Assembly (NCBI GenBank): GCA_040348785.1
Contig: JBEQTH010000045.1
Coordinates: forward strand, 1 to 64,000
Reading direction: 5' to 3'
DNA: 64,000 bases
Source of the DNA: PMG-095 sp040348785
Lineage (GTDB): Bacteria; Myxococcota_A; Polyangia; Polyangiales; Polyangiaceae
The position numbers and the translations under genes are program-made. The notes under the pieces are model-generated. The model was given only the letters and a program-made list of their open reading frames with translations. It did not search any database and had not been told where the DNA came from. Of this stretch, positions 52,322-62,210 are shown piece by piece; within the stretch, counting starts at the first letter, position 1, and every line of letters begins with the position of its first letter.

Positions 52322-52337
52322 AGCACGCGGCGTGCCG
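52322..52337 (-). promoter_or_regulatory. Sigma-54-like promoter of the OB lipoprotein gene
   Basis: Minus strand CGGCACGCCGCGTGCT: GGCACG and TGC with the correct 12-bp GG-GC spacing. Predicted start near 52311, a 14-nt leader containing GGAGGT. The element overlaps a palindrome (GCACGC-g-GCGTGC), so a repressor site is an alternative reading. Confidence 0.5.
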
Positions 52338-52401
52338 CAGCAAAGTGCCGGCAAATCAGCTCATTTGGGGTACTGCCGGCGTCAAAAAAACGAACACCCG
52401 T

Positions 52402-52423
52402 CGCGGGCAGTAACGTGCCCGCG
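52402..52423. promoter_or_regulatory. Inverted repeat, candidate UAS of the OB lipoprotein gene
   Basis: CGCGGGCA-gtaacg-TGCCCGCG, a perfect 8-bp dyad, lies 91-112 bp upstream of the predicted sigma-54 start at 52311, in the position expected for an activator. It is also about 175 bp before the divergent MFS gene. Confidence 0.4.
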
Positions 52424-52596
52424 GTCGTCCAGCTGAGGAACAGCGGGCAATCCGGCCCGGAGTCGAACGAGCGGAGACCCGTGCGGTTGGCATAGGTCGT
52501 GCACATGGCCACGCTGGTGAAACACTGCATGTCGATGGTGATCGTCGTGCTCAGCCGCTTGGCAAATCTGCTCAGCGCGGACCTTGGCGGTCACTG

Positions 52597-53796
52597 ATGG
52601 CCGCGCTCACCCGCACGCGTTCCTGGGCGCTCGATGCGGTCAACTTCTTCATGGCCGACATGCAAGCGGGAATTGGGCCATTTCTTGGCGTCTTTCTGCT
52701 CGCTCACGGCTGGCAGAGCGGGAAGCTCGGCACCGTAATGACACTTGGGGGGCTCGCGGGCGTGCTCATGACCGCTCCCGCTGGCGCACTGGTCGACGCC
52801 ACGCGATTGAAGCGAACACTCGTCATCGTGCCGGGCATCTGCACCATCTTGGCGTCGGCAATCGTCCTCGTCTCGCAACGCTTCGTGCTGGTCGCTGCGT
52901 CACAGGTCGCCACGGCAATCGCTGGCGCAGCTGTGATGCCTGCCGTTGCAGGCATCACGCTGGGGTTGGTTCGCCAGGCGGGCTTCAACCGGCGCAATGG
53001 ACGGAACCAAGCATTCAACCACGCGGGCAACGTTGTCGGGGCCGCGCTTTCTGGTGTCTTGGGGCGCTTGTTCGGTCTGCCCGCAGTGTTTTACCTCTCG
53101 GCATTGTTCGGGCTCATCACGGTAAGCTCGATCCTATGCATTCCCGCCGATGCGATCGATCACGAAGCGGCGCGCGGCGTCGAGGGCCCGCAAAAACCAG
53201 GCGAAAAGGTCGGCGCTGTGCAAATTTTGCTGGAGGACCGACGCATTCTCGTGCTGGCCGCGGCGTTGGCGTTCTTTCACCTCGGCAACGCCGCAATGCT
53301 TCCGCTGTTCGGCGTCGCAGTGAGCGCGGCTGGGAAGGGCAACCCGGCAAGTCTAGTCGCGATGACCATCATCGTCGCGCAGGCGGTGATGTGCCTCGTT
53401 TCGATCGTTGCGGCGCGGCTCATCGAAGCTCGCGGGTATTGGCTAATCCTCATGATCTCGTTCTTGGCGTTGCCGATTCGGGGAGTCGTGGCAGCGAAGT
53501 GGCTGACCGTCGCCGGGGTTTACCCGGTGCAGATCCTCGACGGCATCGGCGCCGGCCTGCAGAGCGTTGCAGTTCCTGGGCTCGCCACGCGGCTCCTGGC
53601 TGGAACCGGACGCGTGAATGTTGGGCAAGGTGCGCTGATGACTGCACAAGGTGTGGGCGCCGCACTCAGCCCAGCCATCGGCGGTTGGTTGGCGCAACTC
53701 GTTGGCTGGAGTCCAATGTTCTTAGCGCTGGGCGCGTTGTCTGCCGTGTCCGTGATCCTTTGGATCCCCATGGCGCGGCGAATGGAGTCGAAGTAG
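52597..53796 (+). CDS. MFS transporter
   Basis: 399 residues, twelve predicted membrane helices in two halves of six. 'GWQSGKLGTVMTLGGLAGVL' and 'GALVDATRLKR' correspond to helix 2 and the loop 2-3 MFS signature (GxLaDrxGrkr). The central loop is about residues 180-205. Substrate cannot be told; the neighbours do not constrain it. Likely an efflux or uptake permease. The start is ATG 52597; 5' region is shared with the divergent OB lipoprotein gene. Confidence 0.85.
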   Translation: MAALTRTRSWALDAVNFFMADMQAGIGPFLGVFLLAHGWQSGKLGTVMTLGGLAGVLMTAPAGALVDATRLKRTLVIVPGICTILASAIVLVSQRFVLVAASQVATAIAGAAVMPAVAGITLGLVRQAGFNRRNGRNQAFNHAGNVVGAALSGVLGRLFGLPAVFYLSALFGLITVSSILCIPADAIDHEAARGVEGPQKPGEKVGAVQILLEDRRILVLAAALAFFHLGNAAMLPLFGVAVSAAGKGNPASLVAMTIIVAQAVMCLVSIVAARLIEARGYWLILMISFLALPIRGVVAAKWLTVAGVYPVQILDGIGAGLQSVAVPGLATRLLAGTGRVNVGQGALMTAQGVGAALSPAIGGWLAQLVGWSPMFLALGALSAVSVILWIPMARRMESK

Positions 53797-53825
53797 CCGC
53801 TCGCGCTGAAGCAAAGGAGAGCATC

Positions 53826-54167
53826 GTGGCGCCTGACCCCAAAGCTCGTCGACAGGCCGCGATCGGAGAGTCGTTGCATGCCGGGCGAGAAACCAGCGAC
53901 TTCGAGCTCGATTGGTTTCGCGAATTTTCTGACAACGGTGAAGCACCTGCGACAAGTATTCGTCGGTGGTTCCACCCTTACGAGCGCAGACGAAATGACC
54001 TTCTTCCATCGTACAATCGCGGTTTCTCTTGGCCTCGCGCTGTCGTGCTCCGCCGCAGGGGCGCTTGCGCAGAGCGCCACGGTCACGCTCAGCAGCCAGA
54101 AACAATACATCCGCGGCTTTGGCGGGATGAACCATGCAGCTTGGGCAGGAGACTTAACTGCGGCTGA
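53826..54167 (+). CDS. Possible small protein overlapping the GH30 start
   Basis: 113 codons from GTG 53826, preceded by AAAGGAG with good spacing. The first ~55 residues ('RRQAAIGESLHAGRETSDFE', 'DWFREFSDNGEAPATSIRRW') have a natural composition, but the second half lies out of frame over the GH30 signal peptide and looks random. It may be the truncated start of an older gene. No family recognised. Confidence 0.25.
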   Translation: MAPDPKARRQAAIGESLHAGRETSDFELDWFREFSDNGEAPATSIRRWFHPYERRRNDLLPSYNRGFSWPRAVVLRRRGACAERHGHAQQPETIHPRLWRDEPCSLGRRLNCG

Positions 54168-55644
54168 GCGCACGCTTGCCTTTGGTAACGCCGACAAGCA
54201 GCTCGGCCTTTCCGCGCTGCGAATCCCCGTGACGGACGGCTCGCCGGATTCGGTCAACGTGGCGACGGCAAAAGCCGCCATCGCCAGTGGTGCCATCGTC
54301 TTTGCGACGCCCTGGAACGCCGCGGGGACGATGAGCTCATCTCAGTTCGCGTCCTACGCGACCCATTTGACCAACTTCGTCTCCTACATGAAGAACCAGG
54401 GCGTGAATTTGTACGCCATCGGCGTGCAAAACGAGCCTGACTACGGCGCCGAGGCGGGCTGGGGCTCATGGTCGGCGGCGTTGTGCCACGATTTCCTGCT
54501 CAACTACGGCGGTTCGGTGGGAACGAAGCTGATGAGCTGCGAGTCCTTCAGCTACAACAAGAGCTACTACGACCCGATCTTGAACGACTCTGCCGCGCTC
54601 GCGAAGGCCACGATCTTCGGCACACACCTCTACGGCACTGCCGTGAACGCTTACGCCTACCCGCTCTTCGATTCCAAAGGGACCGGCAAAGAACGGTGGA
54701 TGACCGAGCACTACACGGATAGCACGACGGACGCGAACTCCTGGCCCAACGCACTCGGGGTCGCCAGCGAGCTGCACAACTCGATGGTGACCGGGCAATT
54801 CAACCTGTACACCTGGTGGTATATCAAGCGCAGCTACGGCTTCATCAACAACGGCGCGATCACCAAGCGCGGCTGGTGCATGGCGCACTGGTCTAAGTTC
54901 GTTCGTCCGGGCTTTTACCGGGTAGACGCGACAGCGGCGCCAACGGCGGGCGTCAGCGTTTCGGCATTCAAGAGCGACACTGACGTCGTCATCGTGATCG
55001 TCAACACGAATTCGTCCGCAAAGTCGTTGGCGCTCACGGTCGACGGATCGAAGATCTCGTCTTATGCCAAATACACCACTTCATCGACCAAGAGCCTGGC
55101 CGATGATGGAATGGTTACGGCTTCTAACGGGGCACTCTCCGTGTCTCTGGACGCTTCGAGCGTCACCACCCTGCGCGGTACCGGTTCAGCTACCGGCGGC
55201 GGTGGCGGTTCTGGTGGCACCGGCGGCGTGGGTGGCGCCGGTGGGTCGAGCAGCGTGGGAGGCTCCAGCAGCACCGGCGGGGCCAACGCCGCGGCGGGCT
55301 CCACGAGCGTCGCGGGTTCCAATGGGCTCGGTGGCCAAGACAACGTCGGCGGTGCGCCGACTGGCCTCGGCGGTCAGGACACGAGCTCGGGCGGCGTGGG
55401 TGCGAGCGGCGCAGGCGCGGGGCCAACCTCGAGTGCCGGAGCGCTCGCCACCGCAGGCGCTTCAGCAGGCGGCCTTCAGGGCATCGGAAACGAGCCCTCC
55501 TCGGACAGCCCAGCAGATACACAGTCAGGCTGCAGCTGTCGCTCCGCGGGGCGCGCGCCGACCGATTGGACATCCTTCGCTCCGCTTCTTCTGGGGCTTG
55601 TGGGCTTGGTCTCTCGGCGACGGCGCTCACGTCAAGAGCGGTAG
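53995..55644 (+). CDS. GH30-family xylanase/glucuronoxylanase with MYXO-CTERM tail
   Basis: 549 residues from ATG 53995; signal peptide 'VSLGLALSCSAAGALA'. Catalytic (beta/alpha)8 domain with 'QYIRGFGGMNHAAW', acid/base Glu in 'IGVQNEPDYG', nucleophile Glu in 'RWMTEHYTD' and 'YTWWYIKRSYG', followed by the GH30 side beta-domain to about residue 395. A Gly/Ser/Ala linker leads to 'SGCSCRSAG', a hydrophobic helix and 'RRRRSRQER' (MYXO-CTERM). It should cleave xylan next to glucuronate branches at the cell surface, complementing the GH10 enzyme. Confidence 0.9.
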   Translation: MTFFHRTIAVSLGLALSCSAAGALAQSATVTLSSQKQYIRGFGGMNHAAWAGDLTAAERTLAFGNADKQLGLSALRIPVTDGSPDSVNVATAKAAIASGAIVFATPWNAAGTMSSSQFASYATHLTNFVSYMKNQGVNLYAIGVQNEPDYGAEAGWGSWSAALCHDFLLNYGGSVGTKLMSCESFSYNKSYYDPILNDSAALAKATIFGTHLYGTAVNAYAYPLFDSKGTGKERWMTEHYTDSTTDANSWPNALGVASELHNSMVTGQFNLYTWWYIKRSYGFINNGAITKRGWCMAHWSKFVRPGFYRVDATAAPTAGVSVSAFKSDTDVVIVIVNTNSSAKSLALTVDGSKISSYAKYTTSSTKSLADDGMVTASNGALSVSLDASSVTTLRGTGSATGGGGGSGGTGGVGGAGGSSSVGGSSSTGGANAAAGSTSVAGSNGLGGQDNVGGAPTGLGGQDTSSGGVGASGAGAGPTSSAGALATAGASAGGLQGIGNEPSSDSPADTQSGCSCRSAGRAPTDWTSFAPLLLGLVGLVSRRRRSRQER

Positions 55645-56010
55645 CGTCGTGAAACGCGCGCTGCGCCGGGCTCGAGCGCTCGTTTTGCTCGAGCACACGC
55701 AGTACATCGACAAATATGGACAGGGCATGCCGGAATCTGTCGGTCTCATCTCGCCCTGAGAACATAGGCTACGGGCTCCGCTTGCCATTGCTTGGCGTGT
55801 ACGGCGAGGCGCGCCTGCCCGCTTCACCATCAGAGTGAGGCGCACTGTGGCGGTGGGCAAGTCTCAAAACTCTCCCCGAGACTTGGCGCTCGCCGAAGCG
55901 TAAAGTGAGAGAGAGCTGTGAGCTACGCGCCGCCTACGCCGTGATCAGCCCGCCTGCCAAAACCAAATCCGGGTTCGAGCGGTCGGCGCGCATCGTGCAT
56001 ACCCGAAGCC
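55645..56010. other. Gap before the eRF1-like gene with inverted repeat and weak sigma-54 element
   Basis: 366 bp. A palindrome GCTCGAGC occurs at 55670-55677 and 55687-55694 and can form a stem after the GH30 stop. CAAGTCTC (55858-55865) and GAGACTTG (55878-55885) form a perfect 8-bp dyad. CGGCGCGCATCGTGCA (55984-55999) has sigma-54 spacing but would start transcription at the ATG itself. No gene seen. Confidence 0.4.
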
Positions 56011-56418
56011 ATGAAAAAGAGAGCAACGCACTTGGCGATTTGGATCGACCGAAAGCACGCGCGAATCGTGCGGGTTCGCGGCGACCGGACCGAGGCCGCC
56101 GCGTTCGGTAAGAGCGACGGGGAAGACCTGCACCGCAAGCCTCGGACCCTTGCCGATAGCAGCCACGAGCGGCGCGACACGAAGCGCTTCTTTGCCCGTG
56201 TCACGGACTCGATTCAGAAGGCCGAACGAATCTTACTGCTCGGGCCGTCCACCGCCAAGCTCGACTTCGCTCGCTACCTACGCAAACACGCCCACGCCCT
56301 GGAACGCAAGATAGTGGGCATCGAGACCATGGCTCAACCGACCGACGGGCAACTACACTCTTTCACGCAAGAGTACTTCCCGACGAAGCGCCCGCACGAA
56401 GTTCGATTGAGCTCGTGA
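56011..56418 (+). CDS. eRF1 domain-3-like stress-associated protein
   Basis: 135 residues. 'LAIWIDRKHARIVRV' at the start and 'RILLLGPSTAKLDFARYLRK', 'IVGIETMAQPTDGQL' in the second half match a bacterial family with an eRF1_3/baeRF-like fold often annotated as translational machinery protein, seen next to stress genes. It may bind ribosomes or act in hibernation or rescue; this is family knowledge, not shown here. It stands alone between two gaps. Function uncertain. Confidence 0.65.
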   Translation: MKKRATHLAIWIDRKHARIVRVRGDRTEAAAFGKSDGEDLHRKPRTLADSSHERRDTKRFFARVTDSIQKAERILLLGPSTAKLDFARYLRKHAHALERKIVGIETMAQPTDGQLHSFTQEYFPTKRPHEVRLSS

Positions 56419-56863
56419 CGCTGATGGCATGCTGACCGCGAACGTTGGCGACGGAGCTCAGACGAGCCCAGACGAGCTCACCCCTGCTCTCGCTTCCTGC
56501 GCCGTCCTGACGCACGATGCGTGCCCGCTCGATACGCGGGCGATCGGCGTTTCGACCTCTGGACGGCCATTCGGGTGATGACCGGTAAGCACATGCGCCC
56601 GCTGTCGTCAGTTTTCGCCGAGTGGGGCGTCAATGCCGTTACGTCAGATGTGCTTATCGGCTGCGACCCGATGGGCGATTGCGACAATCGAAAGCGCTAT
56701 CTCTGACCTGGCCGACAAACAATGCTTCGATGTTCATTGACCTCGCGAAGCAGGAGTCATGCCCGCAATTCGACGCTCTCTTCCAGCGACCACCGATTGA
56801 GCGCAAAACACGCGTGAGCGGCGCAAACATTGCGTGCGATGTACCGAGGGGGCGCAATTGCGA
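56419..56863. other. 445-bp gap with no recognised gene
   Basis: Short open frames on both strands show no family resemblance. CAGACGAGC occurs twice near the left end (about 56459-56477), and a bulged hairpin (GAACGG-ttgg-CCGTTC core) spans the 3' end of the NtrC gene around 56870-56895 and may help end its transcript. Confidence 0.4.
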
Positions 56864-58228
<1,365 letters not shown>

Positions 58229-58231
58229 GAG

Positions 58232-58398
58232 GTGCTATCAGGCGCCAAGTGGGCGGTAACGGAAACAAACGGCGGAACGGCCAACTCGCCTCCTCCGTCT
58301 GATGGCTCCAATAGCACGGGCTGGAGACGACCGCTGCTGTCAGCTCAAATACCCGGCCTGAGAATGTCGGACAGGCTCACCGAATCCAGCACCAGCGG
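58232..58398 (-). pseudogene. Remnant of the kinase HATPase region
   Basis: Between the TAG of the globin-kinase and the ATG of the NtrC gene, the kinase frame continues with one further TGA and ends in a TGA that overlaps the NtrC start exactly (ATGA). Only about 55 codons remain where a HATPase domain needs about 110, and no N or G box is visible. This is best read as an internal deletion in a kinase gene that was once coupled to its regulator. Confidence 0.5.
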
Positions 58399-59118
58399 CT
58401 AGGGTCCCTCGAATGGCTGAGGGCGTGCGAGCTCGAGAAACTTCGTGAGCATTGACGCCACACGTCTGAGCTCGTCGCCCACGACCCGCGCCGCCTCCAA
58501 CGCATCCTGCTCGCCCGATTGTGCTCGGAGTGCGCGCTCCAGAATGACGAGGTGCAGCTGAGCACCGTTCAGTGGATTGCGAATCTCGTGTGCAAGGTCG
58601 GCCACGAGGCTCGCGATGGCGGATAGACTTTCGGCCTGGCAAGCGCGCACTTCGGCCACCCGATAGGTATCGAGCATGATGGCGAGCTCGATGTCCAAAA
58701 TTCGATTCACCGCTTCGCGCGTGGGCGCTGCTCGTTCTTCCAAAGCACCGTCGGCGATACGCAGCAACACCAGCCGGATGTCAGCGATCATACTCAGCAA
58801 TTGATGCTGCGGAACGCCACTCTTCGACTGGAGGTGCCCAGCCCGCGTGGTTTGCTCGTAGTAATGTTCATCATAAACGCCACCGCACACTCTCGATAGC
58901 CACGAAAGCAGCGCAAGCTCGACCGCACGGAGCTCGAACTCGTCCACCGTCACCGAGCATATTGCTAGGTTCTCTCTGATGCGCTCGCGGAATTCCGATG
59001 CGACCTCGGGGAAAGAAGGCGCAGCCGCGATCCAAAACGCGAGCAACAACTCGGCATCTCGCTCATCGAACCGCGCGCAGCGCTTGAGCTCCTCGAAGCG
59101 AGTTTCGCGTGGCATCAC
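58399..59118 (-). CDS. Protoglobin-coupled histidine kinase lacking its ATPase domain
   Basis: 239 residues. Residues about 5-150 match the protoglobin/globin-sensor domain ('RENLAICSVTVDEFELRAVE', 'GVYDEHYYEQTTRAGHLQ', 'SGVPQHQLLSMIADIR'), which binds haem and senses O2, NO or CO. A HisKA helix pair follows with the phospho-His in 'ADLAHEIRNPLNG'. The protein stops right after HisKA ('LELARPQPFEGP'). Reading past the TAG gives 'LDSVSLSDIL', as kinases continue at this point, then another stop. It can sense and may dimerise or accept phosphate but cannot bind ATP. Confidence 0.8.
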   Translation of the reverse strand: MMPRETRFEELKRCARFDERDAELLLAFWIAAAPSFPEVASEFRERIRENLAICSVTVDEFELRAVELALLSWLSRVCGGVYDEHYYEQTTRAGHLQSKSGVPQHQLLSMIADIRLVLLRIADGALEERAAPTREAVNRILDIELAIMLDTYRVAEVRACQAESLSAIASLVADLAHEIRNPLNGAQLHLVILERALRAQSGEQDALEAARVVGDELRRVASMLTKFLELARPQPFEGP

Positions 59119-59130
59119 TGCAGCGCCCAG

Positions 59131-59781
59131 TTACTGAAAAACGAGTGGAAAGTTGGTCTCTTCACCGCCGCGAGCACCCTGGTGATAAGTGTGGCGTCTG
59201 CCGTGACGCTCCCGGTGCTGCGCACACCAAAGCTCACGGCTACCAGGCTCGGATCGGGCAATGACGCACTCCGCACACGGCGGTTCGATTTTCACCTCGA
59301 CTGGTTCGGCGTGAGGTGGGACTACCAAGACAGGACAACGCGCGTGCCGCACCGTGGTCTCTGCGACCGAGCCCATCAGCACACGGCGCAACCCGCTCCT
59401 TCCGTGCGTCCCAACTACGATCAAATCTGCTTTCAGATCCGAGGCGGCTTGCGCGAGCCCAATCCCCGGTGAATCCAAACGTACGTGCGAGACCACGGGC
59501 GCGTGGTCCTGCCCCGCACCGGCGAGCGGCGCCCCGAACTGATCGAGCAGCGCCTGAACGTGGCTGCCAAGGTGCTCCAACAGCCCATCGAATGGATCGG
59601 GAGCATCCGGCAGGAAGCTGGAGTCGGCGCCGGGCATCAAAACGGGCAGTGATACGATGGACACCACGTGAAGCTCGGAGTTTTTCCGACGCGAAGTGAG
59701 CTGGAACGCCTCCCGGAGCGCTCGATCGGCGAGCTCGGAGAAATCCATCCCCACGACGACGACGTACGGTTCGTTGGTCAT
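59131..59781 (-). CDS. Universal stress protein with Cys/His-rich C-terminus
   Basis: 216 residues from ATG 59781 (AGGGA upstream). UspA fold (about 6-160): 'VVVGMDFSELADRALREAF', 'IVVGTHGRSGLRRVLMGSVA' (ATP-binding G-x2-G-x9-G(S/T) loop) and 'CPVLVVPP'. The last ~50 residues carry 'CAEC', 'WCAQHRERHGRRHTYH', a probable metal-binding knuckle that I know from myxobacterial Usp proteins. Encoded between the NrfJ-like gene (41-bp gap) and the globin-kinase (12-bp gap), so part of the redox operon. Confidence 0.9.
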   Translation of the reverse strand: MTNEPYVVVVGMDFSELADRALREAFQLTSRRKNSELHVVSIVSLPVLMPGADSSFLPDAPDPFDGLLEHLGSHVQALLDQFGAPLAGAGQDHAPVVSHVRLDSPGIGLAQAASDLKADLIVVGTHGRSGLRRVLMGSVAETTVRHARCPVLVVPPHAEPVEVKIEPPCAECVIARSEPGSRELWCAQHRERHGRRHTYHQGARGGEETNFPLVFQ

Positions 59782-59822
59782 TCTGTCCCTTTGCTCGCGC
59801 TCGATCGCCAAAGTAGGGCTGC

Positions 59823-60818
59823 TCAAGGGTCGATCACCCTCGCGTCCTCGAGCAGCACTGGGTACCTGTAGCCGCTGCCAATGTCATGGTCAGCGCGTAG
59901 CGTGCCTTCCAAAGTGACGACTTGCCCGCGTTCGGGCACGGTGACCGAGGTGACCACCAAATCATTCGGCGCACCCTCGTCGCTCTTGTCGCTATCGCGC
60001 AGGTGGTAGAACGCTCGTCCTCGAACATCGGGCGTCACCTTGGTCACCTGGCCGCGCACCCGTACGCGCTTCCCGTCCAGTTGGCGCCGCGCAACCACGA
60101 GCTCCGCAATAGGGCGGCTTCCGAAGGCTCGAACGATTTTCGGCATGCTCAACGGTGCGTCACGCGAGCCACCGTTCGACACCCCTAACCCCCCGTGAGG
60201 CGAGGCCTCGACCGTTCCCGAGGGCCCGATTTCGGGGTGTCCATTGGGTAGACCACGCGAATCAGGGCTCGAATCGCTCGATCCGGGGCTGCCGATGTTC
60301 GGGTGACCTGGAGGCAGCTCTTGATCCGAGTCCAGCTCCGTGTCGCCCCACATTGGAAACTTCGGGCTCGAGGGCTCGCTGGCTGAGTCCGTCACGCTGC
60401 CTTCCAGTGAGCCAAAGTAGATGACCTTGAACGAGCGGTTCAACGTTGCGCTCTTGAAGTCATCCATGAGCGTCGCGTTCGCGATCGTGACGTGACTGCC
60501 GATGGCCACGTCGGCGCTCGGCACCGCGGCCCAGATCTCACCGCCAGTGCTGCGCAGACGCAGGTAGGTGTATTTACTCACAGGAATGGTCTCCAGCACC
60601 TCGCCACCGAGCGCGGCTTCTGGTTCCGCGTCGGCAGTTTTCATCGGCGTATCGAGGGCCGAGGAGGTCAGCAGGGACGGTTCCGCAGACACCGCAGTTG
60701 CACCTCGACTCGCGCGGGCTGTCACCAGTGCGATCGCGATCGCTGCGACCACGACGAGCACCAGCGCGATCGTCATGCGCCTTTCTGAGTTCTTCGCGGC
60801 TGATGGCATTTGGCTCAT
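59823..60818 (-). CDS. NrfJ-like membrane-anchored OB protein with second OB domain
   Basis: 331 residues from ATG 60818, which overlaps the cytochrome stop (ATGA). One N-terminal membrane helix (about 16-34). Residues about 65-135 match the NrfJ-type OB domain seen with cytochrome c nitrite reductase systems ('GEVLETIPVSKYTYLRL', 'GEIWAAVPSADVAIGSHVTI', 'SATLNRSFKVIYFGSL'). A Ser/Pro/Gly-rich linker leads to a second OB domain (about 245-330, 'RVRVRGQVTKVTPDVRGRAF'). It acts outside the inner membrane, probably with the multiheme cytochromes. Two-domain architecture is unusual for NrfJ relatives. Confidence 0.82.
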   Translation of the reverse strand: MSQMPSAAKNSERRMTIALVLVVVAAIAIALVTARASRGATAVSAEPSLLTSSALDTPMKTADAEPEAALGGEVLETIPVSKYTYLRLRSTGGEIWAAVPSADVAIGSHVTIANATLMDDFKSATLNRSFKVIYFGSLEGSVTDSASEPSSPKFPMWGDTELDSDQELPPGHPNIGSPGSSDSSPDSRGLPNGHPEIGPSGTVEASPHGGLGVSNGGSRDAPLSMPKIVRAFGSRPIAELVVARRQLDGKRVRVRGQVTKVTPDVRGRAFYHLRDSDKSDEGAPNDLVVTSVTVPERGQVVTLEGTLRADHDIGSGYRYPVLLEDARVIDP

Positions 60819-62158
60819 GGGCGAGTCGGCAGAGAGTTGGGTGTGGTTCCAGTGAGCGCCTTGTAAGAGTCGAAGATCAATTCTCGCGTGTAGACGGGGT
60901 TGTGTACGCCGTCGGCGGAGCCGCGTGCGAGCAAGAGGTAGTTGTAGAGCGCGCCCGCTACGGCGGCTGGCACGTTTTTGGCGCCCGGCAGCACCTGATC
61001 GAGGGCAAAGGCTGGGTCCAACAAATCCGAAGGCGAAAGCGCCGTGTAGGGCGCCGCGGCGCTGCGCGTGAGGAATCCCGCGTCGTTGAGAACCACCCGC
61101 AGCTCTTGCAGGTTGGCCCTCATGGCACTCTGCCCTCCGATCACGTCGAAGCTCTTGGCGTTGACGTGGCACCCTTGCTGCTGACACGCGGAGAGCTGCG
61201 CGTAGAAGGAGTGGTTGCCAATGCCCTGGTTCGAATCGATGGCCGGCATGTGGCAATCGACACAGCCATTGGTGAACGCTTGGTGCGAAGAATTGCCGTA
61301 AGTCATGCCTGCGTACGCATAGCCGCCCTTGCCCGAATAGACGTCCGCTTGAGGCCCCTCATGTGGCCCCCAGTGGCTGCTCGAGATGGAATTGCTGGCC
61401 GAAATGTAGTTGGTCACGTCCTGACGCGAGCGATGGCACGAGATGCAAACGTTGCCCAAGCTGAACTTGCCCGCGGTCGTTCCGTCGGACACGCCCTGGG
61501 CACTGCTCCGCTCGATCAACATTTGACCAGCCTTTCCCGTCGCAACGCGCAGCGGAAAGGAACCCTTCACGTAGTCCGCAGCGCCAGTCACGTGCGGGTC
61601 GTTGTTTGCGGTCACGTCATGACAAGTCGTGCAATGCACCTGGGCAACGGTCGCTTGCCCGGCGTACGTGCTCTCTTTGAATGTCTGATCGATGCTGGAC
61701 AGATATCCGAGCTTTCCCGCCGGCACATTGCTTGGCCCCACGGTGCCGGCGAATCTCACGTTGCCCGCGACGCGCTGTGCGATGGCGTCGATCGCGTGGC
61801 AATTGCCGCAAGCGGTAGCGCCGGTCCACGAGGCGACCTCGGTGCCACCCAAGTTCGAGACATACGCAGAATAGTGCGTGCTCGTCTGCCATTGCGCGAC
61901 GATTCCGGCGAAGCCGTGGCAGGGCGACAGGCAGCTCACGTTCAGACCGCCGTCGACGCCATCGGCACCCTTTGGGCCGGTCTTGCCAACAGGCCCCGCG
62001 GGCCCCGCAATGCCGCCATCGGCTGCTTCGCCATCTGCCCCCTGACTACCCGTGGCACCCGTCAGCCCGTCCTTGCCATCGCGTCCCGCGCAGCCGGCGA
62101 TCATCAGGCAGAGCACGGGCCCCGCCGTGGACGCAACCCGTAAGGCTCTCCTGAACAT
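60815..62158 (-). CDS. Multiheme c-type cytochrome lipoprotein with collagen-like stalk
   Basis: 447 residues. Lipobox 'IAGC' (Cys 23). Residues about 25-72 are Gly-X-Y triplets with one break ('GRDGKDGLTGATGSQGAD', 'GPAGPVGKTGPKGADG'), a collagen-like stalk. Heme motifs: CGNCH, CTTCH, CISCH and CVDCH, plus spaced variants CLSPCH (Cx3CH) and CQQQGCH (Cx4CH), so four to six hemes. Likely an electron carrier held away from the membrane by the stalk. The gene lies between the small membrane protein (52-bp gap) and the NrfJ-like gene (4-bp overlap). Confidence 0.88.
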   Translation of the reverse strand: MFRRALRVASTAGPVLCLMIAGCAGRDGKDGLTGATGSQGADGEAADGGIAGPAGPVGKTGPKGADGVDGGLNVSCLSPCHGFAGIVAQWQTSTHYSAYVSNLGGTEVASWTGATACGNCHAIDAIAQRVAGNVRFAGTVGPSNVPAGKLGYLSSIDQTFKESTYAGQATVAQVHCTTCHDVTANNDPHVTGAADYVKGSFPLRVATGKAGQMLIERSSAQGVSDGTTAGKFSLGNVCISCHRSRQDVTNYISASNSISSSHWGPHEGPQADVYSGKGGYAYAGMTYGNSSHQAFTNGCVDCHMPAIDSNQGIGNHSFYAQLSACQQQGCHVNAKSFDVIGGQSAMRANLQELRVVLNDAGFLTRSAAAPYTALSPSDLLDPAFALDQVLPGAKNVPAAVAGALYNYLLLARGSADGVHNPVYTRELIFDSYKALTGTTPNSLPTRP

Positions 62159-62210
62159 GATCCGGGCTCTGCAATACGCGTACTCGGAGGTTTAGGACAC
62201 GCTCTTAGTA

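Noticed and set aside
50593..52423. A single shared UAS motif for all sigma-54-like promoters
   Set aside because: The dyads upstream of each promoter (GTCATT.., CGCGGGCA.., ATTGCGC..) differ in sequence, so one common activator site is not supported.
55984..55999. Sigma-54-like element before the eRF1-like gene
   Set aside because: Spacing is right but GGCGCG departs from GGCACG and transcription would start at the first base before the ATG; too weak to list as a promoter.
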